This document shows positions 9,795-18,782 of a DNA stretch of 64,000 nucleotides, piece after piece; positions within the stretch are counted from its first letter, which is position 1; every line of letters starts with the position of its first letter. The notes below the pieces were generated by a model that made no database searches, was not told the DNA's origin, and saw only the letters and a program-made list of their open reading frames with translations. This DNA comes from CAJXVA01 sp963761755 (GTDB lineage: Bacteria > Myxococcota_A > Polyangia > Nannocystales > Nannocystaceae), in assembly GCA_963761755.1 (NCBI GenBank), contig CAVXIC010000007.1, positions 62,001 to 126,000 on the forward strand. Reading direction: 5' to 3'. A program made the translations under genes and the position numbers.

Positions 9795-10850
9795 ATGCGG
9801 CATGCATGGATTGCAGTCGGCTTCATCGGCGTGTCGGGCTGTTTCTCGCCCAACGTCGTCGACGAAACCGAAACGTTGGAGAGTTCCGGGGCCGCGTCGA
9901 CGATGGGGACATCTCTGGACTCGGGCAACCAGTCCACGTCCACGGACGGGACTGGGTCGTCGACCGACGGCGGGGCCACCTCGACCCAGGGGAGCCCGAC
10001 AGCCGGCACCGAGGGTGGGGAGACGAGCGTCGACCCGACCGTCGCCGACACCACCGAGACGGGCAATGCGTGTCCCGCCGGCGAGCTCGGCTGCCCGTGC
10101 GACGACGGCAGCTGCACGGACCTTGCCTGCGTCGATGATGTCTGCACCGAGGCCCCCGAGGGGATGGTCTTCATTCCCGGAGGCATGTACATGAACGGGC
10201 CCGGGCCGGCCGGGAACAACCCCACACAGGAGCGTACGGTCGGGGACCTGTTCTTCGAGCGGACCGAAGTGACGGTCCAGGCGTACCAGGCCTGCGTCGG
10301 CGACGGCGCGTGCGTCGTCCCGAACGAATCCCAGTGTCTGGGTGGAGGCCAGTTCCCCGACGAGACGCCGGCGGGCAACTCGAACTACGCTGAGGCTGGC
10401 CGAGCCCTTCATCCGGTCAACTGCGTCAACTACGAGGAGGCCGTCGCGTACTGCAGCTGGGCAGGCAGACGACTCCCGACCGAGTGGGAGTGGGAGTGGG
10501 CCGCCCGCGGGGAGGAACTGGGAACCGTGTACCCGTGGGGCGATGCCCCGGAACCGAACTGCGAGAACACCGTCGGGAACTTCGCGGGCAACACGTCCGG
10601 CTGCGGAACCGGCGAACCCGCGGTCGTCGGGAGTCGATCCCCGGCCGGCGACACGTCGCGGGGCCTGCAGGACATGGCCGGCAACGTCTACGAATGGACC
10701 TCCAGCGCGAACTCCGGTGGCATGTCTCGACAAGTTCGTGGCGGCTCCTATCGGCATCCAGAGGACCTCGTACGCGTGGACAGGCGGGACGACTCGGACA
10801 CGACCAACCGCTACGACGACAGCGGCCTGAGATGCGTCGTCGATCCCTAG
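9795..10850 (+). CDS. Formylglycine-enzyme-like (SUMF1 fold) lipoprotein
   Basis: 351 residues from the ATG at 9795. The signal peptide ends VSGC (lipidated Cys16), a Ser/Thr/Gly linker runs to about 90 and a short Cys-rich segment (CPAGELGCPCDDGSC) to 117. Residues 123-350 form an FGE-sulfatase domain: GMVFIPGG, ERTEVTVQAYQ, HPVNCVNYEEAVAYCSWAG, RLPTEWEWEWAARG, GLQDMAGNVYEW, VRGGSY, GLRCV. The paired catalytic cysteines of true formylglycine-generating enzymes, expected after RGGS, are absent: the region reads RGGSYRHPEDLVRV. A sulfatase-maturation role is therefore unlikely, and a structural or binding role at the cell surface fits better. The frame is open back to 9675, but ahead of the signal peptide. 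Confidence 0.9.
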   Translation: MRHAWIAVGFIGVSGCFSPNVVDETETLESSGAASTMGTSLDSGNQSTSTDGTGSSTDGGATSTQGSPTAGTEGGETSVDPTVADTTETGNACPAGELGCPCDDGSCTDLACVDDVCTEAPEGMVFIPGGMYMNGPGPAGNNPTQERTVGDLFFERTEVTVQAYQACVGDGACVVPNESQCLGGGQFPDETPAGNSNYAEAGRALHPVNCVNYEEAVAYCSWAGRRLPTEWEWEWAARGEELGTVYPWGDAPEPNCENTVGNFAGNTSGCGTGEPAVVGSRSPAGDTSRGLQDMAGNVYEWTSSANSGGMSRQVRGGSYRHPEDLVRVDRRDDSDTTNRYDDSGLRCVVDP

Positions 10851-10908
10851 CGGCCTCGTCCCAGGATGGTCCGGCCCGCACGCCCGCCCCGCGCGGTACG
10901 CTTGCGGG

Positions 10909-13218
10909 GTGATCGAGCCCTCGCGCCACCGCCGTGCTGCCGGCGGGATCCCATGGACGCGGGGCCTGTTTGGCCTCGCGGTCGCCGGGCCGGCGCTGGC
11001 GATCGGGGGCGTGCATCCGGAGGTGCTGGCGCTGTGGGTGGTGGTCGTGGGGGCGCTGACGTGGCGCATCGTGGCGCGCGCGAGGGGTCCGCTGCAGCGG
11101 CCGTGGCCGGCGCTGGTGTTGGTGGGGCTGTCGGGGTGGACGCTGCTGGCGGCGGTGCCGGGCCTGCGTGGCGCGATGGCGCCGGGCATCGATGCGTGGG
11201 TGCTCGAGGCGACGCCGGATCTCGAGGCGTGGACGAGCGTGTCGGTCCGTCCGGCGGATACGGTGACGGAGGCGATTCGGCTGCTGGCGCTGGCTGGGCT
11301 CGCGCTGGCGGCGGCGCAGCTGTCGTGGCGGGTGAGCGCGTCCGCGGTGGCGCTTGGGGGGCTGGCGGTGGCGGGGGTGGGCTTCGTGCACGCGTTCCTG
11401 GGCGCGACGAAGATCTACGGAGCCTACGCGGCGGCGGACGTGGGCCCCTACCCCCGGACCGCGCTGCTGGGGACGTTCGTCAATCCCGACCATCAGTCCG
11501 GCCTGCTGCTGCTCGCCCTGTTCGCCGCGGCGGCGCTGGCCGTCGACCAGCTGCACGGCGCCCGCACGGCCCGCGACGCGGCCAAGGCCGAGCAGCGTAG
11601 AGACCGCGGGCTGGCGATGATCGGCGCGGTGGGCCTGCTGCTGCCGGCGCTGCTGCTCTCACTCTCCCGCGGGGCGCTGCTCTGCGTGGCCCTGCTGGGT
11701 CCGATCGGACTGGCGGTGGCGGTGGTCCGCGTGCCGCACAGCCACGGCACCACAAGGCCTCACTCCCGCCGCGGTCCGGCCCTGCTCGCGCTGCTGGCCC
11801 TGGGGGGGCTGGTCGCGGCGGTCGGTCGGCACGGTGCGTGGACGGAGCTCGTCACGCTCTTCGACGATCCCTCGTCGGCGTTCGAGCAGAAGTGGGCCCC
11901 GGCGCGAGAGGCTCTGGCGCTGATCGAGCGCAGCCCGGTCCTCGGCACCGGACGCGGCACGTTCATCGACCTGCTGCCCCGGCAGGTCCCGGGCACGGAC
12001 CTGGTCTACACCCACGTGGAGTGCATGCCGATCACGGCCGTGATCGAGTGGGGACCGTGGATTGGCGGCGCGGCGATGCTCGCCTTCGTGGCGTGGTGGG
12101 TGCTCGCGCTGCGACATCGGGCGCCGGTCGCCGAGCGCGAGCGTCGGGCGCGGGCACTGCTGCTGCTGGGCATCGCGGCCGTGTCCCTGCAGAGCACCGT
12201 CGACTTCTCGCTGGAGTTCATCGGGGTGGGCGCGCCGCTGGCCGCCCTGGTCGGCGCCCTGACCCCACACGGCCCCGGACGCACCACGGGCCTGCCGCGG
12301 CGCTCGGCCCTCGTCGTGGCCACGCTCGGCGCGACCGCGATCATGATGCTCGCACCGTACACCTGGAGCCGGCGCGCCCGGACCCAGGCCGCCGTCTCGG
12401 CGGGGGTGATCGACCTGAACGCGGCGATGCGGTGGTGTCCCCTCGGTGGCGACCTGCACGTCGTCGCGGCGCGCCGAGCCCTGCGCCGCGGGGACCTGGA
12501 TGCTGCAGCCCATCACGCCGGCGTTGCGACCCGCGCCTACGCCGGATCGATCGACGCGTGGCTCGCCCTGGCCGAGGTGCACGCGAGGCGAGGCGATCCA
12601 GCGCAGCGCGACGCCGCCGTCTCCGAGGCGCTCGATCTCGTGCGCGCCCCGGTCCCGGCCCCGCTGCTCGACTACATCCGGACCCGGTATCCCGACCCCG
12701 CGGACACCGGCGCGATCGTCCCGGCATCGACACTGGCCTTCTCCGCGATCAGTCGGGCGCTGATGGACGCCGGGGACACCGCATACGCCGACGCGATGGC
12801 GACGGCCCGGTCCCGCTCCCACCCCCAGGACCCCCTGCCGCTGCTGGTGCGCTCCCGGATCGCCGGTGCGGGAGGCCACCCTGCCCTGGCCCTGCACTTC
12901 GCCCTGCTCGCCCGCGCCCTCGCCCCGGACACCGCCGACTGCCAGCTTGCCCTCGCGCGGGCGACCGACATGCGCTACGGCATCTCCGCGGCGCTGGCGG
13001 CCCTCGACGAGGCCGACGCGCTGGCCCTGCCCGCCTCCGAACGGGCCCGCCTCGACGAGTTTCGCGTGCGGCTGCTGCTGCGTCGCGGCACCCCCGAGGC
13101 GTTGCGCACCGCCGAGGCCCTGACTGAGGATCTGCTGCTGCACAGCGACGACAGCGGCAACCGGCAGCGCCTGCGCACCCTCGCCCGCGACGTCGCGGCG
13201 GCCCAGACCCTCCCGTGA
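10909..13218 (+). CDS. O-antigen ligase/polymerase-like membrane protein with C-terminal helical repeats
   Basis: 769 residues from a GTG. The first ~480 residues contain about ten hydrophobic segments with the Wzy_C/O-antigen-ligase hallmarks: GTFVNPDHQSGLL, LLSLSRGALLC, and a large loop with VLGTGRGTFIDLLP...YTHVECMPITAVIEWGP. The last ~290 residues are soluble, Ala-rich helical pairs of TPR type (LRRGDLDAAAHHAGVATRAY). Such proteins join or polymerise surface glycans in the inner membrane; the substrate cannot be told. Codon endings change within the gene: the first ~180 codons favour G at position 3, later ones favour C. Confidence 0.8.
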   Translation: MIEPSRHRRAAGGIPWTRGLFGLAVAGPALAIGGVHPEVLALWVVVVGALTWRIVARARGPLQRPWPALVLVGLSGWTLLAAVPGLRGAMAPGIDAWVLEATPDLEAWTSVSVRPADTVTEAIRLLALAGLALAAAQLSWRVSASAVALGGLAVAGVGFVHAFLGATKIYGAYAAADVGPYPRTALLGTFVNPDHQSGLLLLALFAAAALAVDQLHGARTARDAAKAEQRRDRGLAMIGAVGLLLPALLLSLSRGALLCVALLGPIGLAVAVVRVPHSHGTTRPHSRRGPALLALLALGGLVAAVGRHGAWTELVTLFDDPSSAFEQKWAPAREALALIERSPVLGTGRGTFIDLLPRQVPGTDLVYTHVECMPITAVIEWGPWIGGAAMLAFVAWWVLALRHRAPVAERERRARALLLLGIAAVSLQSTVDFSLEFIGVGAPLAALVGALTPHGPGRTTGLPRRSALVVATLGATAIMMLAPYTWSRRARTQAAVSAGVIDLNAAMRWCPLGGDLHVVAARRALRRGDLDAAAHHAGVATRAYAGSIDAWLALAEVHARRGDPAQRDAAVSEALDLVRAPVPAPLLDYIRTRYPDPADTGAIVPASTLAFSAISRALMDAGDTAYADAMATARSRSHPQDPLPLLVRSRIAGAGGHPALALHFALLARALAPDTADCQLALARATDMRYGISAALAALDEADALALPASERARLDEFRVRLLLRRGTPEALRTAEALTEDLLLHSDDSGNRQRLRTLARDVAAAQTLP

Positions 13219-13256
13219 CGCTTGGCGAGCCTGCGCGGACGTGGTTGCATGACGGT

Positions 13257-14072
13257 ATGCGCGGCTGTGTCTCCTTGCTGCTGGTGATCGTCGGCTGTGC
13301 CTCCGCACCCCAGGCCCCCGACGCGCCCGCGCAGCCTCCACGCGAGCCGCCCGCCACCGCCGGCGCGCGCGTGCCCGGAGCCTGCTCGATCCGCACCGAG
13401 GGCTTCTCGGGCGTGACCACCACCGCGTTCACCTACGCGGACGGCCAGCGAACCCGCGCAGTGCAGCAGGGCCCCAGCGGCAGCGTGCAGACCTTGTGGA
13501 CCTACGATCCACGGGGCCGCCGCGCCAAGCAGGTGGTCATCGACGGCCAGAGCATCCGCACGCACACCTTCGCGTACGAACACGGGGTGCTGGTGCGCGA
13601 GGACGTTCACGAGGGCGCCAGTGTGCTCGTCGAGCGCCACGTCCGAGAGTATGAGGGCGGCAAGCTCGTCGCGCGCTCGCTCGCTCGCCGCGTCGACGCG
13701 GCGCTCGTCGAGGTCGACCGCCATGCGCTGCACTACGACGCTGCCGGGCGGTTCGTGTACGAGCTGCGCACCCTCACCCTGCCCGAGCGGCCTGCGCAGG
13801 TGCACAGCGTGACTGTCGAGGTCGACGAAGACGGCCGCGTCGTCGCGCGCCGCATCGATGAGGGCATGGACGGCACCGCCGACCGCGTCTCGCTGTTCGC
13901 CTTCGATGCCGACGGGCACCTGACCACCGTCACCGCGATGCGCGACGATCGGGTGGAGACGGTCAGCCGTCACCGCTACGGTCCGCAGGGGCGCCTGGTC
14001 CAGACCGAGATCGAGGATGGCGCCGGCAAGACGGTGGGCACCACGACCTACGACTACAGCTGCTGGACCTGA
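13257..14072 (+). CDS. Lipoprotein with YD/RHS-like repeats
   Basis: 271 residues from the ATG at 13257, with a signal peptide ending VGC (lipidated Cys13 or so) and a Pro/Ala linker. The body has repeated units with aromatic-Tyr/Asp-x-x-Gly-Arg spacing: FTYADGQRTRA, WTYDPRGRRAKQ, FAYEHGVLVRE, LHYDAAGRFVYE, FAFDADGHLTT, HRYGPQGRLVQ. These resemble the YD/RHS repeats that form extended beta sheets. There is no toxin tip. It ends 1 base inside a five-copy tandem repeat. Function unknown. Confidence 0.75.
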   Translation: MRGCVSLLLVIVGCASAPQAPDAPAQPPREPPATAGARVPGACSIRTEGFSGVTTTAFTYADGQRTRAVQQGPSGSVQTLWTYDPRGRRAKQVVIDGQSIRTHTFAYEHGVLVREDVHEGASVLVERHVREYEGGKLVARSLARRVDAALVEVDRHALHYDAAGRFVYELRTLTLPERPAQVHSVTVEVDEDGRVVARRIDEGMDGTADRVSLFAFDADGHLTTVTAMRDDRVETVSRHRYGPQGRLVQTEIEDGAGKTVGTTTYDYSCWT

Positions 14073-14135
14073 TCGGCTCGCAGGATCGGCTCGCAGGATC
14101 GGCTCGCAGGATCGGCTCGCAGGATCGGCTCGCAG
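14071..14135 (+). repeat. Five tandem copies of a 13-bp unit
   Basis: GATCGGCTCGCAG is repeated five times without mismatch (14071-14083, 14084-14096, 14097-14109, 14110-14122, 14123-14135). The first copy overlaps the TGA stop of the upstream lipoprotein, and the array fills the space to the convergent dCMP deaminase gene, whose stop is at 14137. The perfect identity suggests recent slippage expansion. There are no spacers, so this is not CRISPR. Confidence 0.95.
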
Positions 14136-14136
14136 C

Positions 14137-14586
14137 TCAGGAGATCGGGACCTCGCGGGTTGCGACCCCCGCCTCCGAGAGCATCCCGGTGCTGGTCTCG
14201 AAATCGTCCATCCATCGCGCCGGGATCTCCAGCCCGCTGGGGAAGACCACCTCCTGCACGCCCGCCTGGATCAACGACCGGGCACACCGGGTGCACGGCG
14301 GCCAGGTGACGTACGCCCGACACCCCTTGAGCGAGATGCCGATCCGCGCCGCGTGCATGATCGCGTTCTCTTCGGCGTGGCAGATCAGCGGGTACTTCCG
14401 GGCGCGGTCGGTCAGCCGCTCATTGGAGTCGTCGATGCCCCGCGGGAAGCCGTTGAAGCCGGTGCTGCGAATCTCACGGTCCGGACCCACGACCACGCAA
14501 CCCACCTGGGTCGAGGGGTCCTTGCTCCACCGCGAGATGTGCACGGCGAGATCGAGGAAACGAACGTCCCACTTGGAGGGGTCCAC
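14137..14586 (-). CDS. Deoxycytidylate (dCMP) deaminase
   Basis: 149 residues, the normal family length. Zinc-binding cytidine-deaminase motifs are complete: HAEENAI (His70, catalytic Glu72) and PPCTRC (Cys98, Cys101). FNGFPRGIDDSNERL near the N-terminus is typical of ComEB/dCMP deaminases. It converts dCMP to dUMP for thymidylate synthesis in the cytoplasm. It starts 24 bases after the stop of the Ser/Thr kinase gene, so the two are probably cotranscribed. Confidence 0.95.
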   Translation of the reverse strand: MDPSKWDVRFLDLAVHISRWSKDPSTQVGCVVVGPDREIRSTGFNGFPRGIDDSNERLTDRARKYPLICHAEENAIMHAARIGISLKGCRAYVTWPPCTRCARSLIQAGVQEVVFPSGLEIPARWMDDFETSTGMLSEAGVATREVPIS

Positions 14587-14610
14587 GCGCAGACCGTAGC
14601 AGCTCGGGCT

Positions 14611-17520
14611 TCATTCGTGCGCCGCGACCCAGGCGTCCAGGGCGGCGCGTTCCTCGGCCCAGCCTTCGAGCCCTTGCCGGGACGCGCGGGCCAGCGCCAC
14701 GGCGGCTGCTCGGTCCCCTCCGGTCTGCACCATCGCGCGCGCCAGCGCCCAGCCGGCGATCGCCTCGACATCCTCGTAGCCGTCCATCGCCGCCAGCTCC
14801 CCCACCGCCGGCTCGAGGATCGCCTTGGCCGCGGTGTACTTGCCCAGCTCGACCAGCGACCGGCCATAGTAGGCCGCGGTGTCGGGACGCAGCGGGTCGC
14901 CAGGACCGCGAAACTCGAGCGCCGCCCGGTATCCCGCCCCATACGCGTCCTGGGCCTCGTCGAGCCGACCGATCTGCCGCAGCGCGTCGCCGCGGTTGAG
15001 CATGTTGAGGATGCGGTCGGGATGACCGGGGTCCAGGTGCTCGCTGTACGCCTTGGACGCCACCTCGTGCTCGACCAGCGCCGCCGCGCCCTGTCCCCGC
15101 CGGGTCAGCAAGCGCCCCAGCGCCTCTCGCCGGTCCGCCGTCTTGAGGTGCTCGGGTCCGAAGAGCTCCGCGTCGATGGCCACCGAGCGGCGCATCACCG
15201 CTTCGGCCTCCTCCCAGCGCCCCAGGTTCTTCAGCGTGATGCCCAGGTTGACCAACGCCGCGCTCACCGTGGGGTGCTCGGGACCCAAGGAGCCCTCGAG
15301 CTCGTCCAGGGCCGCGCGGTACTCCGCGACCGCCTCCTCGTTGCGGCCCGCGCGGGACAGACCCGACGCGCGGGAGGACCGGGCGATCGCCACGTTGGGA
15401 TGGGCAGCCCCCAGCGCCTCGGTCCACAGCGCCACGACCTGGTCGTAGTGGGCGAGCGCGCGATCGGTCTTGCCTTGGGTCCGCAGCAGATCGCCCAGGC
15501 GTTGGTGCACGATCCCTCGGTCGTCCAGCGCATCCTCGGGGGTGGCCTTCAGCGCCGCCTCGAAGCTCGACTCCGCCAGCGCGTAGTCCCCTTTGCGCTC
15601 GTGCAGCCCGCCGATGTTGGCCATCAGCTGGTCGCGGCGCCCCTGCGTCTTGCTCAGGGCCACCTGGGCGTGCTGCGCCCACAGCAGGCCCTCGTCGTGG
15701 CGCTCGAGCCGGACGCCGACCATCCACACCAGGCGCGTCGCGGCCTGCGCAGCGGCGTCGTGGGCTTCGGCCCCGACCGCCTCGAAGTACGCATGTTCCA
15801 TGGTTTCGGTCGCGGCCTCCAGATCGCCCAGCCGCTCCTGCACCCTGGCCAGCACCAGCGCGGCCTCCGATTGGACCGGGGCGAACGCGGTGGCCTCCGC
15901 CGCTGCGAAGGCCTCGCGGGCGGCCGGGAGCGCGGCATCGGCGTTGCCGGTCCGCATCAGCGCGACGGCCGTATCGATCTCCGCCCGCGCGCGGGTCACC
16001 GCCTGCGCCAGCTCTGGATCCTCGGGCAACTGCACGCCCTGCGCGAGCGCTTGAACGTCGAGGCAGTCGTCGGGCTCGGCGAGCGCCGCGGCGGCCCGCG
16101 AGGCTCGGTCGACCAGCTCCACCCCGCCTGCGCCCTCCGGCTCGCCACCGCCCGAGGTCCACGCGTCCACCTGCGCCTGGGCCTGTCGACGCTGCCGCTC
16201 GAGGCACCGCAGGGACTGCTGCTGAATCGTGGGGCTGCTGTGGGCCGCGCAGGCGCGGCTCCACGCCTGCGCCCATGCGTCCTGTAAGGACGTCATGCGC
16301 GCGTCGACTCGCGACCACGCTTGGTCGGGCGCGCGGTGCCCCACGCTCTCGAAGCGCTCGCGGACGTCGGTCCGGTGCGCGCTCCACCCAAAGCCCTCCG
16401 TCTCGCACAGGCTGCCCTGGGACGATCCCCAGCCACCGAAGGCCAGCGGGCTGAGCCCGCCGAGCACGGCCACCGAGCCAGCCGCGACGATCAGCCCAGT
16501 TCGCCGCCGCCGCATGCCGGATCGCAACGCGGCCAGCGCGGCCTGCATCGAGGGCGGGCGGCGGCGTGGATCGGGATCGAGCCCCCGGTCGAGCAGCGCG
16601 TCGAGCCAGCGCGGCACCGCGACGCCCGGCGGGCGATCGGGAGGCTGATGCGCCTTGCGGGCGGCCAGTTCCAGCACCGAGCGGGTTCGCCACGGCAGCA
16701 CGCCGTACACCGCTTGAAAGAGCGCGGTGAAGTACGCGTACACGTCGGTGCCCTCGCTGGGCGGGACCCCGTCGAACTGCTCGGGTGCCATGAACGCCGG
16801 GGTGCCGATCCAGTGGGCGCCCGGGCCCGGCCCGGTGGTGTCGGTCGGGCCCCCCTCGCCCGCCTCGCGCCCGGTGTCCCCGTGCCGCGACTGGTGCGTA
16901 TCGAGCGTGTCCTGCGAGGCCCCGTCGGCCGCCGCCCGGAGGCGAGCGATGCCGAAGTCGCTGACCTTGGCCCGCCCGCGGGCGTCGACGAGCACGTTGG
17001 CCGGCTTGAAGTCGCCGTGGACCAGATGCGCACCATGGGCAGCCGCCAGCCCGGCCCCCGCTTGCAGCATCAGGTCGAGCGCGTCCCGTAGGCCCCGGGG
17101 CTCGGTCGCCTCCGGACCGCGATGCTGGGCGATCCACGCGGCCAGATCACCACCTTCGATGTACTCCATCGCCAGGTAGGCGACGCCGCCAGACTCACCG
17201 ACGTCGAACACCGTGACGACCTCGGGCTCGCTGAGCTTGGCCAGCATGCGAGCCTCGCGGACCAGCTGCGGCCAGCGTGGATCGACCGTGCGCATCGGAC
17301 CGCCCGCACCGCGCTCGAGCAGCTTGAGCGCCACCTTGCGGTCGAGCTTGGCATCGAAGGCGGCATAGACGGCGCCCGCGCCCCCCTCCCCGATCTTGTC
17401 GACCACCAGGTAGCGGCCCATCCGGGTGCCCGGAGCCAGCCCCGTCCCAGACCGCGACGGCGCATCCACGGGCGTCACCGCCTCGTCGAGCGGTATCGTG
17501 GGCGTGGGCGGGCTGCGCAC
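14611..17520 (-). CDS. Ser/Thr protein kinase with transmembrane segment and TPR sensor domain
   Basis: 969 residues from a GTG. The kinase domain spans about 36-320: GEGGAGAVY (glycine loop, 44-52), Lys66, MEYIEGGDLAAW, HGDFKPANVL (168-177), DFG (188-190), APEQFDGVPPSEGTDVYAY. The catalytic Asp170 is kept, but the Arg of the usual HRD is Gly, so this is a non-RD kinase. A membrane helix (GLIVAAGSVAVLGGLSPLAF) follows near 340. About 600 outer residues with TPR-like helix pairs come after it (GLHERKGDYALAESSFEAAL, LGITLKNLGRWEEAEAVMRR, LVELGKYTAAKAILEPAV). This layout is common in myxobacterial signalling kinases. Confidence 0.93.
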   Translation of the reverse strand: MRSPPTPTIPLDEAVTPVDAPSRSGTGLAPGTRMGRYLVVDKIGEGGAGAVYAAFDAKLDRKVALKLLERGAGGPMRTVDPRWPQLVREARMLAKLSEPEVVTVFDVGESGGVAYLAMEYIEGGDLAAWIAQHRGPEATEPRGLRDALDLMLQAGAGLAAAHGAHLVHGDFKPANVLVDARGRAKVSDFGIARLRAAADGASQDTLDTHQSRHGDTGREAGEGGPTDTTGPGPGAHWIGTPAFMAPEQFDGVPPSEGTDVYAYFTALFQAVYGVLPWRTRSVLELAARKAHQPPDRPPGVAVPRWLDALLDRGLDPDPRRRPPSMQAALAALRSGMRRRRTGLIVAAGSVAVLGGLSPLAFGGWGSSQGSLCETEGFGWSAHRTDVRERFESVGHRAPDQAWSRVDARMTSLQDAWAQAWSRACAAHSSPTIQQQSLRCLERQRRQAQAQVDAWTSGGGEPEGAGGVELVDRASRAAAALAEPDDCLDVQALAQGVQLPEDPELAQAVTRARAEIDTAVALMRTGNADAALPAAREAFAAAEATAFAPVQSEAALVLARVQERLGDLEAATETMEHAYFEAVGAEAHDAAAQAATRLVWMVGVRLERHDEGLLWAQHAQVALSKTQGRRDQLMANIGGLHERKGDYALAESSFEAALKATPEDALDDRGIVHQRLGDLLRTQGKTDRALAHYDQVVALWTEALGAAHPNVAIARSSRASGLSRAGRNEEAVAEYRAALDELEGSLGPEHPTVSAALVNLGITLKNLGRWEEAEAVMRRSVAIDAELFGPEHLKTADRREALGRLLTRRGQGAAALVEHEVASKAYSEHLDPGHPDRILNMLNRGDALRQIGRLDEAQDAYGAGYRAALEFRGPGDPLRPDTAAYYGRSLVELGKYTAAKAILEPAVGELAAMDGYEDVEAIAGWALARAMVQTGGDRAAAVALARASRQGLEGWAEERAALDAWVAAHE

Positions 17521-17627
17521 CCCCGCAGTATCGCCGGTGGCTCCGCGTCCGTCGAGCGCGAGGCGGACCCGTCACGCAGCGTCAGGCCTCGCCGAACGTG
17601 GTAAGGCTGCTGCGAGGCGGCGAAGCG

Positions 17628-18773
17628 ATGTCGGGCTTGGCGAACAAGCGGCTGCAGGAGTGGGATCGGGGCCACTGGGCCGACTGGGTCGTGCCCGCGG
17701 TGGTCGCCTCGCTGTGGGCGCTGCTGCTCGCCAGCGCGTCCGATGCGGGGCTGCCGACCCGCCGGGGCCTGGTGTTCGTGGGCGGTCCGGTGCTCCTGCT
17801 CGCGGGGCTGCACGCACGCACCACCGGCTACCTGCACGCGCCCTCTCGGGCGCAGCTCTTGGTGCTTCCGCTGACGCCAGCGGCCCACTTCGCGGCGGCG
17901 CGGTCCCGCCACCTGCGCGCGCTCGCCGAGACGCTCGCGCTGGGCTCGGCGGCGGTGTTGGCCGGCTTGGTGCCGACCACCGGATGGGCGGCCTCGGCCG
18001 GGCTGGTGCTGGACTGGGCGGCCCTGGCGGTCGTCGCGGCGCTGCTCGAGCCCATGATCCCGGCGATGAGCGCGGCGCTGGGCCGCCGGTTCGCGCCCGG
18101 GTCATGGGTGGACGAGATGCAGCGGCGCGCCGGCGGTGGCTGGACGCTGCCCGAGACCGCGGTGCACCTGTACGCCCCCGCAGCGGGGGTGGGGCTGGCT
18201 GCCGCCGCCGCGATGCCCCTGCAGCTGGCCTTCGACCTGTCCGCCGACGGCAGGGATGTCCCTGGGGGACTGTGGGTGGTGGGCGTGGCCGCCGTGGCCC
18301 TGGCCGCGGTCGCTTGGGTCGCCGCGCCTGCCGTGTACGCGCGGGGGGTGTTCGAGGCGGTGCCCTTCGTCGCCGAGGCCACCCGCACGCTGGCCGGGCC
18401 ACCGATCCCCGAGCCCACCCCCACTCTGATCGCGACCCTTCGCGACCCGGTGCTGCGGCTGCTGGTGCTGAGCTTTTGGCGCGAGACGCCGGCCCCGACG
18501 CTGCGCCTGCTCTGCGTCGCCGGCGCGACGGCGCTGCTCCTCGCCTCGCCGGCGGTCGGCCCCGCCCACGTCGCGGTGTGGGTCGCCGCCGCGCTGCTGT
18601 GGTCGGTCCCCGCCGTCGCGCTGTCCCGCTCCGGGCCGGTGCGGGCCCGCCTGCTGTCCACCCTGCCGCTGCCGCCCGAGCAGCGCGCGGGCAGTCACCG
18701 CGGCGCCACCGCGGCGCTGTGGGCTCCCATCGCGATGGGGGCCTCGGTGGTCGCCGTACGCCTGCTTCCGTGA
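17628..18773 (+). CDS. Polytopic membrane protein, probable ABC-transporter permease
   Basis: About 381 residues with roughly eight to ten hydrophobic stretches (WVVPAVVASLWALLLAS, GLVFVGGPVLLLAGL, ALAVVAALLEPMIPAM, VVGVAAVALAAVAWVAAPAV, ATALLLASPAVGPAHVAVWV). It matches no family I can name. The ATP-binding gene 9 bases downstream suggests it is the membrane partner, in the style of ABC-2 exporters. Start chosen at the ATG (17628), preceded by GAGG; a GTG at 17598 is the alternative. It diverges from the TPR kinase gene. Confidence 0.7.
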   Translation: MSGLANKRLQEWDRGHWADWVVPAVVASLWALLLASASDAGLPTRRGLVFVGGPVLLLAGLHARTTGYLHAPSRAQLLVLPLTPAAHFAAARSRHLRALAETLALGSAAVLAGLVPTTGWAASAGLVLDWAALAVVAALLEPMIPAMSAALGRRFAPGSWVDEMQRRAGGGWTLPETAVHLYAPAAGVGLAAAAAMPLQLAFDLSADGRDVPGGLWVVGVAAVALAAVAWVAAPAVYARGVFEAVPFVAEATRTLAGPPIPEPTPTLIATLRDPVLRLLVLSFWRETPAPTLRLLCVAGATALLLASPAVGPAHVAVWVAAALLWSVPAVALSRSGPVRARLLSTLPLPPEQRAGSHRGATAALWAPIAMGASVVAVRLLP

Positions 18774-18782
18774 GAGTTCGCC

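Noticed and set aside
13257..14072. RHS/YD polymorphic toxin
   Set aside because: Only six short YD-like units in a small lipoprotein; no RHS core, no toxin tip and no immunity gene follows.
14071..14135. CRISPR array
   Set aside because: The 13-bp units are directly adjacent with no spacers and no cas genes are near.
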